NCBI GenBank assembly: GCA_946539475.1
Contig: CAMNHM010000015.1
Coordinates: forward strand, 1-31,968
Length of the DNA: 31,968 nucleotides
Direction of reading: 5' to 3'
Source of the DNA: an uncultured Prevotellaceae bacterium
GTDB lineage: Bacteria > Bacteroidota > Bacteroidia > Bacteroidales > Bacteroidaceae
The translations under genes were made by a program, and so were the position numbers. Below, one piece after another: positions 5,741 to 12,686 of this stretch (positions are counted from its first letter, which is position 1; every line of letters begins with the position of its first letter). The notes below the pieces were generated by a model that saw only the letters and a list, made by a program, of their open reading frames with translations, ran no database searches and was not told the DNA's origin.

Positions 5741-8068
5741 ATGAGAAAAACCTCTATCAAACATTACGCCCTGAGGACGGCAGTTGCCGTCGTGCTGGGG
5801 ATGCTGACGACGGTCGGAGCCATGCTGACAGCTGCGGGTGCCAGCGCCGCAGAGCCCGTCGACTACGTGTCGACGCTCGTGGGCACGCTGTCGAAGCACT
5901 CGCTGTCGACGGGCAACACCTACCCCGCCATCGCCCTGCCCTGGGGCATGAACTTCTGGACGCCCCAGACGGGACGCATGGGCAACGGCTGGCAGTATGT
6001 CTACAGCGACGACAAAATCCGTGCACTGAAGCTGACGCACCAGCCCTCGCCGTGGATCAACGACTACGGTCAGCTGGCGCTGATGGCCACGACGGGAGCC
6101 CCCGTGTTCGACGAGGACCGTCGTGCGTCGTGGTTCTCGCATAAGGCAGAGACAGCCACACCATATTATTATCGCGTGTACCTGGCCGACTGGGATGTCG
6201 TGGCCGAGCTGTCGCCGACGGAGCGTGCAGCCCTCGTGCGGTTCACGTTTCCAGAGACGCATCAGGCAAACATCATCGTCGATGCCCTCGACGGCGGCTC
6301 CCGGGTGACGGTCGACAGCGTCCACAGGCGTATCACCGGCTATTCGGTGAAGAACAGCGGTGGTGTGCCAGAGGGCTTCCGCTGCTATTTCGTGATGGAG
6401 ACAGACCACGACTTCAGCATCAGCCAACGTCGCGAGGGCGACCATCAGGGGGCCGTCGTGACGATGTCGACGCGTCGCGGCGAGCAGGTGGTGGTGCGCG
6501 TGGCATCGTCGTTCGTCAGCGAGGAGCAGGCATGGCGCAATCTCGAGGAGCTGCAGGGGCGCTCGCTGGAGCAGCTCTGCCAGGACGGGCGGCAGCGGTG
6601 GAACGATGTGCTGGGGCGCGTCGAGGTGGAAGACGGCAACGTCGACCACCTGCGTACGTTCTACAGCTGCCTGTATCGCTCGCTGCTCTTCCCGCGGATG
6701 TTCTACGAGCTGGACGCCCAGGGCCAGCCCATCCACTACAGCCCGCATACGGGTGAGACCTGCCGAGGCTACTACTTCACCGACACCGGCTTCTGGGATA
6801 CCTTCCGCGCCCTCTTCCCCCTGCTCAACCTGCTCTATCCGGAGATGAACCGCAAGATGCAGGAGGGTCTGGCTAACTGCTATCGCGAGAGTGGCTTCCT
6901 GCCCGAATGGGCAAGCCCCGGCCATCGCAACTGCATGGTGGGCAACAACTCGGCATCGGTCGTCGCTGACGCATGGCTGAAGCTGAACAGCCGACAATCG
7001 GCCAGACGGGCATCCTCGCCAACGGCCGCCTACGACATCGAGACCCTCTGGCAGGCTGTCACCCACGGTGCCAATGCCGTCCATCCCAGGGTGGCGTCGA
7101 CAGGCCGCCTGGGCTACGACTACTATAACCGCCTGGGCTACGTGCCCTACGACGTGGGCATCAACGAGAGCGTCGCCCGCACGCTGGAGTATGCCTACGA
7201 CGACTGGTGCATCTACCAGCTGGGACGGGCGCTGGGCAAGAGCGAGGACGAGCTACAGCCCTACCGCCAGCGGGCGATGAACTATCGCAACGTCTTCGAC
7301 GCTGAGAGCCGCCTGATGCACGGTCGCAACCTCGACGGCACGTTCCAGGAGCCGTTCTCGCCGCTGAAGTGGGGCGATGCCTTCACCGAGGGCAACGCCT
7401 GGCACTACACGTGGTCGGTGTTCCACGATCCTGCCGGCCTCATCCGTCTGATGGGCGGTCGCGAGGCATTCACCGAGATGCTCGACTCGGTGTTCAGCGT
7501 CCCGCCGCTGTTCGACGAGAGCTACTATGGCGGTGTCATCCACGAGATCCGCGAGATGCAGATCATGAACATGGGCAACTATGCCCACGGCAACCAGCCC
7601 ATCCAGCACATGATCTACCTCTACAACTACGCCGCTGAGCCCTGGAAGGCGCAATACTGGGTGCGCGAGGCGATGGACCGCCTCTACAGCGCGCAGCCCG
7701 ACGGCTACTGTGGCGACGAGGACAACGGGCAGACGTCGGCGTGGTATGTGTTCTCGGCACTGGGCTTCTATCCCGTCTGCCCGGGCAGCGGACAGTATGT
7801 GCTGGGCACGCCATACCTCGACCGTGTGACCCTCCATCTGGAGGACGGCCGCCGGCTGGTCATCAATGCCCACGACAACAGCCGCGAGAACCGCTATATC
7901 GGAGCCATGACCGTCAACGGCAAGGCCTACGACCGTAACTACCTGGAGCACGACATGCTGATGGAGGGCGGCGAGATCAGCTTCCAGATGCAGTCGCAGC
8001 CCAACCGCCAGCGGGGCATCAGCCAGCAGGCAGCCCCCTACTCTTTCTCGACGAGCGGCGAGCGGTGA
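5741..8068 (+). CDS. GH92 exo-alpha-mannosidase, exported
   Basis: A 775-residue protein with a long signal peptide (residues 1-37, ending GASA before AEP). GH92 enzymes are calcium-dependent inverting exo-alpha-mannosidases that trim N-glycans or yeast mannan. Family motifs are in order: GNTYPAIALPWGMNFW near residue 58, TDTGFWDTFRALFPLL at ~347-361, TEGNAWHYTW at 549-558 (E550 is the likely general acid), AHGNQPIQHMIYLYNY at 615-630, and GDEDNGQTSAWYVFSALGFY at 658-677, with D659/D661 as candidate base residues. The usual GNEP motif reads GNQP here, so linkage preference may differ. Length is normal. The downstream ABC gene starts 41 bp later, or overlaps if its GTG is used. A GH5 mannanase-like gene lies on the other strand about 10 kb away, giving a mannose theme. 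Confidence 0.9.
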   Translation: MRKTSIKHYALRTAVAVVLGMLTTVGAMLTAAGASAAEPVDYVSTLVGTLSKHSLSTGNTYPAIALPWGMNFWTPQTGRMGNGWQYVYSDDKIRALKLTHQPSPWINDYGQLALMATTGAPVFDEDRRASWFSHKAETATPYYYRVYLADWDVVAELSPTERAALVRFTFPETHQANIIVDALDGGSRVTVDSVHRRITGYSVKNSGGVPEGFRCYFVMETDHDFSISQRREGDHQGAVVTMSTRRGEQVVVRVASSFVSEEQAWRNLEELQGRSLEQLCQDGRQRWNDVLGRVEVEDGNVDHLRTFYSCLYRSLLFPRMFYELDAQGQPIHYSPHTGETCRGYYFTDTGFWDTFRALFPLLNLLYPEMNRKMQEGLANCYRESGFLPEWASPGHRNCMVGNNSASVVADAWLKLNSRQSARRASSPTAAYDIETLWQAVTHGANAVHPRVASTGRLGYDYYNRLGYVPYDVGINESVARTLEYAYDDWCIYQLGRALGKSEDELQPYRQRAMNYRNVFDAESRLMHGRNLDGTFQEPFSPLKWGDAFTEGNAWHYTWSVFHDPAGLIRLMGGREAFTEMLDSVFSVPPLFDESYYGGVIHEIREMQIMNMGNYAHGNQPIQHMIYLYNYAAEPWKAQYWVREAMDRLYSAQPDGYCGDEDNGQTSAWYVFSALGFYPVCPGSGQYVLGTPYLDRVTLHLEDGRRLVINAHDNSRENRYIGAMTVNGKAYDRNYLEHDMLMEGGEISFQMQSQPNRQRGISQQAAPYSFSTSGER

Positions 8069-8109
8069 AGGCCAAGGCAAGAGCGATAGCGAAACACGAA
8101 CGAACCGAT

Positions 8110-8904
8110 ATGACTGAAAAGAAAGCAACCGTCAGGCTGACAGATGTCAGCATAGGATACAAGACCCGGCAAGGGGTGCGCACGGTGGCCTCGGCCATCA
8201 GTGCCAGCATCCGTCAGGGCGAGCTGACCTGCCTGCTGGGCAGGAACGGCGTGGGGAAGTCGACGCTGCTGCGCACGCTGTCGGGCTTCCAGCCGAAGCT
8301 GGGTGGCGACATTGCCATCGAGGGCCGCCGACTGGAGGACTATACCGACCGCGAGCTGGCACAGCAGCTGGGGGTGGTGCTCACGGAGCGTCCCGACGTG
8401 CAGCAGATGACCGTCTGGGATCTCGTTGCCCTGGGACGGTCGCCCTACACCGGCTTCTGGGGACGCCTGCACGACGACGACGAGGAAGCCGTCAGCGAAG
8501 CCATCCGCCAGGTAGGCATCGAGGCGCTGTCGCAGCGACAGGTGACGACGCTCAGCGACGGCGAGCGCCAGAAGGTGATGATTGCGAAGGCACTGGCTCA
8601 GCAGACGCCCATCATCTATCTCGACGAGCCGACAGCCTTCCTCGACTATCCCAGCAAGGTGGAGACGCTGCTGCTGCTGAAGCGCATCAGCCGTGAGGCG
8701 CTGAAGACCATCTTCCTCTCCACCCACGACCTGGAGCTCGCCCTGCAGGTAGCCGACTGCATCTGGCTGATGACCGACGAGGCGCTGACCATCGGCACGC
8801 CGCGAGAGTTGGCCGACGCTGGCGTGCTGAGCCGCTTCATCGAGAGTAGCGGCGGGGTTTCATTCGACGTCGAGAGCATGAGAATCGTATTAGTTGAGAG
8901 ATGA
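8110..8904 (+). CDS. ABC transporter ATP-binding protein, siderophore/cobalamin (FecE/BtuD) type
   Basis: A 264-residue ATPase. Walker A is GRNGVGKS (44-51), the signature LSDGE (148-152), Walker B IIYLDE (168-173), and the switch His lies in STHD (H206). LGRSPYTG after the Q-loop region is characteristic of importers for iron-siderophores, haem and vitamin B12. I chose ATG 8110 because MTEKKATVRLTDVSIGYK begins the conserved fold. A GTG at 8065 in frame would overlap the GH92 stop and add 15 basic residues. The expected FecCD-type permease and binding lipoprotein are not adjacent on either side, so its partners must be encoded elsewhere, or upstream genes were replaced by the GH92 gene. Confidence 0.88.
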   Translation: MTEKKATVRLTDVSIGYKTRQGVRTVASAISASIRQGELTCLLGRNGVGKSTLLRTLSGFQPKLGGDIAIEGRRLEDYTDRELAQQLGVVLTERPDVQQMTVWDLVALGRSPYTGFWGRLHDDDEEAVSEAIRQVGIEALSQRQVTTLSDGERQKVMIAKALAQQTPIIYLDEPTAFLDYPSKVETLLLLKRISREALKTIFLSTHDLELALQVADCIWLMTDEALTIGTPRELADAGVLSRFIESSGGVSFDVESMRIVLVER

Positions 8905-8991
8905 GGGTTGAGAGTTGAGAGATGAGAGTTGAGAGACGAGGGTTGAGAGATGAGAGTTGAGAGATGAGAGATGAGAGTTGAGAGATGAGAG
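8894..8991 (+). repeat. Heptamer array, 14 exact-period copies, spanning a stop and a start codon
   Basis: Fourteen 7-bp units in perfect register fill 8894-8991. They are TTGAGAG (7 copies), ATGAGAG (5), ATGAGGG (1) and ACGAGGG (1). The array contains the TGA stop of the ABC gene (8902-8904), and its last unit supplies the ATG of the next gene (8985). Several ATGs inside it open tiny frames; the one at 8964 is in frame with the carboxypeptidase but stops at TGA 8979-8981. Changes in copy number could alter spacing and translational coupling. A short array of the same family lies at 25318-25352. Confidence 0.95.
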
Positions 8992-9953
8992 GTATTATCT
9001 ATAGCATTTTGGGGCTTTTATTCGCGCTGACGGCTAGCGGACAGCAGCTGACGACGATGCCTGCCTTTCTGAAGGCGGGCGACACTATCGCGGTCATCTC
9101 GCCGTGCAGCTCGCCGGATGAAAAGACGGTGGCTCGCGGGTGCGCCATCCTGCGAGAGTGGGGCTTCGTACCTGTGGTCGGACGACATGCCCTGGACGAA
9201 TACCACGGCTTTGCCGGCACTGCCGACGACCGCGCCAGCGACCTGCTCTGGGCCTTGCGCGACTCCACGGTCAGCGCCATCATGTGCAGCCGTGGCGGCG
9301 ACGGTGCCGTGCAGCTGCTGATGCGTGTCCCGCTCGACGAGTTCCGACAGCATCCGAAGTGGCTCATCGGCTTCAGCGACGTCACCGCCCTCCACAGCGC
9401 CGAGGTGCAGGCGGGCGTGATGAGCATCCACGGGTCGATGTGCCATGCCATTGCTGCCCAGGAGGGTACTGACAGCGTGAGCGTCATGCTGCGCCGGCTG
9501 TTGCTTGGCCATCTGCCTACCTATCAGGTGGAGCCCCACGAGCTGAACCAGGCAGGCACGGCTGAGGGAATGCTCGTTGGCGGCAACATGTCGGTGTTCT
9601 GCGGACTGGCAGGCTCCGACTATGACTTCCTGAACCAGCAAGACCTGATCCTCTTCATCGAGGACACCGACGAGGAGATGACCAAGGTCGACCGCATGCT
9701 CCACCTGCTGGAGATCAGGGGCGTGCTAGACCGAGTGAAGGGCATCATCGTTGGCCACTTCACCGGCTACAAACGCGAGAAGAACGGCTTCGCCACGATG
9801 GAACACATGCTCCACGAGTATCTGCAGCACTATCCGTTCCCCGTCAGCTATGGCTTTCCCGTAGGACATAAGCGTCCCAACCTCCCGCTGATAGAAGGAG
9901 CTCGCGTGCGCCTGACGGTCGGCAGCAGCGGCACCCGGCTGGAGTACCTTTAG
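8985..9953 (+). CDS. LD-carboxypeptidase, peptidase family S66, exported
   Basis: A 322-residue protein. S66 enzymes remove the terminal D-alanine from L,D-linked tetrapeptides of murein during cell-wall recycling; relatives (MccF) inactivate microcin C. The catalytic triad is readable: Ser131 in IGFSDVTALH, Glu226 in LFIEDTDEEM, and His295 in GFPVGHKRPNLPL. KAGDTIAVISPCSSP at residues 30-44 is the usual family opening. Residues 1-20 form a signal peptide, so this copy acts in the periplasm, unlike the cytoplasmic LdcA of E. coli. The start codon is the last unit of the heptamer array, and no other ATG gives a full signal peptide. It probably shares a transcript with the ABC gene. Confidence 0.9.
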   Translation: MRGIIYSILGLLFALTASGQQLTTMPAFLKAGDTIAVISPCSSPDEKTVARGCAILREWGFVPVVGRHALDEYHGFAGTADDRASDLLWALRDSTVSAIMCSRGGDGAVQLLMRVPLDEFRQHPKWLIGFSDVTALHSAEVQAGVMSIHGSMCHAIAAQEGTDSVSVMLRRLLLGHLPTYQVEPHELNQAGTAEGMLVGGNMSVFCGLAGSDYDFLNQQDLILFIEDTDEEMTKVDRMLHLLEIRGVLDRVKGIIVGHFTGYKREKNGFATMEHMLHEYLQHYPFPVSYGFPVGHKRPNLPLIEGARVRLTVGSSGTRLEYL

Positions 9954-9981
9954 TGTAACTGCTCAATCATGTAAAAAAGAA

Positions 9982-10086
9982 ACTAATGAGCACTAATGAA
10001 GATAAATTATTGTCTATGCGCGTTTCCAGCCATTCACACTATTCACACGGCAAAAGACATATTTTCCATAATTTGTGCTCATTTGT
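9982..10086. other. Spaced inverted repeat in the 257-bp gap before the VWA lipoprotein gene
   Basis: ACTAATGAGCAC (9982-9993) and GTGCTCATTTGT (10075-10086) are complementary at 11 of 12 positions, 81 bp apart. ATTCACAC occurs twice, at 10032-10039 and 10041-10048. No clear TTTG/TAnnTTTG promoter was found in 9954-10210, although a promoter for the next gene would be expected here. The repeat may be regulatory or may shape the leader RNA. Confidence 0.4.
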
Positions 10087-10210
10087 TTCCATAAAGCGTC
10101 AACGACTGAATTGTTACCCTTTTGTGAGGGACGGATTAACCTTCCTTAACGCTTCGATGTGCAAGATTTGGGCTGTACACCCATTTATGAGAGAAAACAA
10201 CCCAAACAAA

Positions 10211-11728
10211 ATGAAAACGATGAAACAAAACTTTTTGAGATGGATGCCAGTGGCCCTGAGCCTGCTGGCAGTGAGCTGCTCGGTCGACGACGGCATTGAA
10301 GACAGTGGGATTCCTAACGGCGCCTACAACGGCCTGGCAGACGAATACATCACGCCCCTCCGGCCATCGGCAGGCGGCAAGTTCGACAGCAACGACGACA
10401 ACCCCTTTGTGATCACCGCCGACGAGCCTACGAGCACCTTCTCCGTAGATGCCGACGGCGCATCCTACGCCATCATGCGCCGCTACATGAGCGACAGCTA
10501 CTGGCAACTCGATCCGAAGAGCGTGCGCATCGAGGAGTTCCTCAACTACTTCACCTACGACTATGCCCAGCCTGCCGACGACAATGCCATCGCCATCAAC
10601 GCCGAGGTGGGCGAGTGTCCGTGGAACGACAGCCATCGCCTGCTGCGTCTGGGCATCAAGGGCAAGGAGCTAAAGGCCGACGAGGTGCCCCTGGCCAACT
10701 ACGTCTTTCTGATCGACGTCAGCGGCTCGATGGAGGGCGCCGACCGCCTGGAGCTGCTGAAGTCAGGGCTCACGGAGCTGCTCGCCCATCTGCAGAAGGA
10801 CGACCGCATCTCGATCATCACCTACGCCGGCGAGGTGCGGAAACTGCTGGAGTCGACACCCGTCAGCGAGGCCCCAAAGATTCGCAAAGCCATCCAGCAG
10901 CTGTCGGCCAGCGGCTACACCCCCGGCGCTGCAGCAATGGTGATGGCCTATGAGGAAGCCCTCACGAACTTCGACCCGAAGAAGAACAATCGCATCATCA
11001 TGGGCACCGACGGCGACTTCAACGTCGGCGTCACCAGCACGGAAGCCCTCGTGGAGATGGTCGAGAGCTATGCCGAGAAAGGCATCTACCTGACCTGTCT
11101 GGGCTTTGGCATGGGCAACCTGAACGACGCCATGATGGAGCAGATCAGCAATCACGGCAACGGCACCTACCACTACATCGACAGCGAGGAGGAGATGATG
11201 AAGGTCTTCGTGCACGAGCGTGAGCGCTTCGTCAGCGTCGCCAACGACGTGAAGTGCCAGCTGACGTTCAACCCCGACGTCATCGACAGCTATCGCCTCA
11301 TCGGCTACGAGAACCGCCTGCTGAAGAACGAGGACTTTGCCGACGACAAGAAGGACGCCGCCGAGATAGGCGCCGGCCAGACCATCACCGCCCTCTACGA
11401 GCTGGTGCCTGCTGCCGACAGCAATGCCGACGAGACGCTTGCCACCTTCGACTGCCGCTACAAGACGTCGCTCGGCGCGGAGAGCATCCCCCTGCAGCGG
11501 GTGGTGAGCGCCGGCGAGCTGTACACCAAGCAGGGACGCTCGCAGGACTTCTCGCTGGCTGCCGGCATTGCCGCCTACGGCATGCTGCTGCGCGAGTCGC
11601 CATACAAGGGCGACGCCACCTACGAGATGGCCCTGAAGCTGGTTAACGAAAGCCTCGGCTACGACCCTCACGGCTATCGCGCCCGTCTGCTCAAGCTGAT
11701 AGAAAAAGCTGCCGTCAGGGAGAAATAG
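10211..11728 (+). CDS. YfbK-like von Willebrand factor A domain lipoprotein
   Basis: A 505-residue protein starting MKTMKQNFLRWMPVALSLLA, with a lipoprotein signal whose acceptor is Cys23 (AVSC). Residues ~70-155 are the conserved N-terminal domain that precedes VWA in the YfbK family (FSVDADGASYAIMRRYM). Residues ~163-345 are the VWA domain with an intact metal site: D169-x-S171-x-S173 (DVSGSM), a Thr in SGYTPGAAAM, and D267 in GTDGDFNVG. The C-terminal third matches the DUF3520-type tail. The metal site mediates protein-protein contacts; the exact role of this family is unknown. The frame is open upstream to 9986, but that part lacks a signal-peptide start. Downstream lies a hairpin that may terminate it. 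Confidence 0.85.
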   Translation: MKTMKQNFLRWMPVALSLLAVSCSVDDGIEDSGIPNGAYNGLADEYITPLRPSAGGKFDSNDDNPFVITADEPTSTFSVDADGASYAIMRRYMSDSYWQLDPKSVRIEEFLNYFTYDYAQPADDNAIAINAEVGECPWNDSHRLLRLGIKGKELKADEVPLANYVFLIDVSGSMEGADRLELLKSGLTELLAHLQKDDRISIITYAGEVRKLLESTPVSEAPKIRKAIQQLSASGYTPGAAAMVMAYEEALTNFDPKKNNRIIMGTDGDFNVGVTSTEALVEMVESYAEKGIYLTCLGFGMGNLNDAMMEQISNHGNGTYHYIDSEEEMMKVFVHERERFVSVANDVKCQLTFNPDVIDSYRLIGYENRLLKNEDFADDKKDAAEIGAGQTITALYELVPAADSNADETLATFDCRYKTSLGAESIPLQRVVSAGELYTKQGRSQDFSLAAGIAAYGMLLRESPYKGDATYEMALKLVNESLGYDPHGYRARLLKLIEKAAVREK

Positions 11729-11740
11729 CTGCCGCTATCC

Positions 11741-11771
11741 TTTGCCGTTTGAAAGAATTGTCGTACCTTTG
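11741..11771 (+). promoter_or_regulatory. Promoter of the lipoprotein / M64 cluster
   Basis: TTTG (11741-11744) and TACCTTTG (11764-11771) are 19 bp apart, a good Bacteroidetes match. The -7 box lies inside the left arm of a large inverted repeat (see 11756-11798). The start codon at 11805 leaves a 5' UTR of roughly 25-30 nt. Confidence 0.7.
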
Positions 11772-11798
11772 CATCTGGAAATGCAAGGTACGACAATT
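11756..11798. repeat. Near-perfect 18/19-bp inverted repeat over the -7 box
   Basis: The left arm at 11756-11774 (19 nt) and the right arm at 11781-11798 (18 nt) are complementary throughout except for one extra T on the left. The loop is CTGGAA. The left arm contains the -7 element; the right arm lies in the 5' UTR, ending 6 bp before the ATG. On read-through RNA from the VWA gene it would form a strong hairpin and could stop that transcript. As DNA it could be an operator. Confidence 0.85.
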
Positions 11799-11804
11799 AC
11801 TTTA

Positions 11805-12686
11805 ATGCGCAAGGCAACGGCTACATTCTGCACAGCAATGCTCATCGCGATGGTGCTCACGACAGCCTGCCGCCGACACAGCGACGGCAAGCCGACGAAT
11901 GCCGTCTACTACTGGCGGACGACGCTGACGCTCAGCGCCAAGGAGCGGGCGTTCCTGGAGCAACACCAGATAGAGAAGATGTACTGCCGCTACTTCGACG
12001 TCGTCATCGACGACCCGGCAGACGGGCCCCACCCCAATGCCACGCTGACCTTCGCCGACAGCCTGCCGGCAGGTCTGGAGATCGTCCCTACGGTCTACAT
12101 CACCGAAGACTGCATGCACCAGCGACACGAGGGGCTGGCCGAGAAGCTCGTAGGCCGCATCGTGCAGATGAACCGCACGAACGGCATCGAGGGCGTCGGC
12201 GAGCTGCAGCTGGACTGCGACTATACGTCGCGCAGCCGCCACACATACTACGACTTCCTCAGCGAGGTGCGACGCGAAGCCGGGCAGCACGGCATGCGGC
12301 TGTCGGCCACCATCCGACTGCATCAGCTGTCGATGCCTGCACCCGCCGTCGACTATGGCGTGCTGATGCTCTACAACACCGGCGACCCGCGCCTCTTCGA
12401 AGAGCGCAACCCCGTGCTCGACATTCGCGACGTGCGCCGCTATGCCGACCAGCTGCCCGCCTACCCGCTGCCGCTGGCTGCCGCCTACCCCGTCTATCGC
12501 TGGGAGCGCGTCGTCGAGGGCATGCCCATTGCCCACGAGGTGGCCGCCACCGAGATCCTGCAGGTGAAGGCGCTGGCAGAGGAGAAGCGCCCCGCACTGC
12601 GCCAGACGATCATCACCTACTGTCTTGACGAAGAAAACATCGACCGATATAATCCCGAAACCTATGAAGCGATTTATCATCACTAG
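11805..12686 (+). CDS. Lipoprotein of unknown function, possible TIM-barrel (DUF3142-like)
   Basis: A 293-residue protein. I chose ATG 11805 because it opens a lipoprotein signal, MRKATATFCTAMLIAMVLTT then AC, with Cys26 as acceptor; earlier in-frame starts lie in the promoter palindrome. Readable segments include VYYWRTTLTLSAKERAFL, MYCRYFDVVID, GIEGVGELQLDCDYTSRSR and YGVLMLYNTGD. Regularly spaced strand/helix units with Asp-rich strand ends suggest a TIM barrel, and the QLDCDYT...YDFLSEVR part recalls DUF3142 proteins. No catalytic pair can be assigned. Its last 23 bases overlap the start of the next gene, so the two are translationally coupled. Confidence 0.75.
   Translation: MRKATATFCTAMLIAMVLTTACRRHSDGKPTNAVYYWRTTLTLSAKERAFLEQHQIEKMYCRYFDVVIDDPADGPHPNATLTFADSLPAGLEIVPTVYITEDCMHQRHEGLAEKLVGRIVQMNRTNGIEGVGELQLDCDYTSRSRHTYYDFLSEVRREAGQHGMRLSATIRLHQLSMPAPAVDYGVLMLYNTGDPRLFEERNPVLDIRDVRRYADQLPAYPLPLAAAYPVYRWERVVEGMPIAHEVAATEILQVKALAEEKRPALRQTIITYCLDEENIDRYNPETYEAIYHH

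Noticed and set aside
5738..7084. 448-codon frame antisense to the GH92 gene
   Set aside because: The opposite strand encodes intact GH92 motifs; the antisense product shows no family pattern.
8065..8109. GTG start of the ABC ATPase overlapping the GH92 stop
   Set aside because: It adds 15 basic residues not expected in the family; kept only as an alternative to ATG 8110.
9986..10210. In-frame extension of the VWA lipoprotein gene to 9986
   Set aside because: The extension is A+T-rich, has no domain similarity and would hide the lipoprotein signal at 10211.
11742..11804. In-frame TTG start at 11742 for the lipoprotein
   Set aside because: It lies within the promoter and inverted repeat; the lipoprotein signal starts at 11805.
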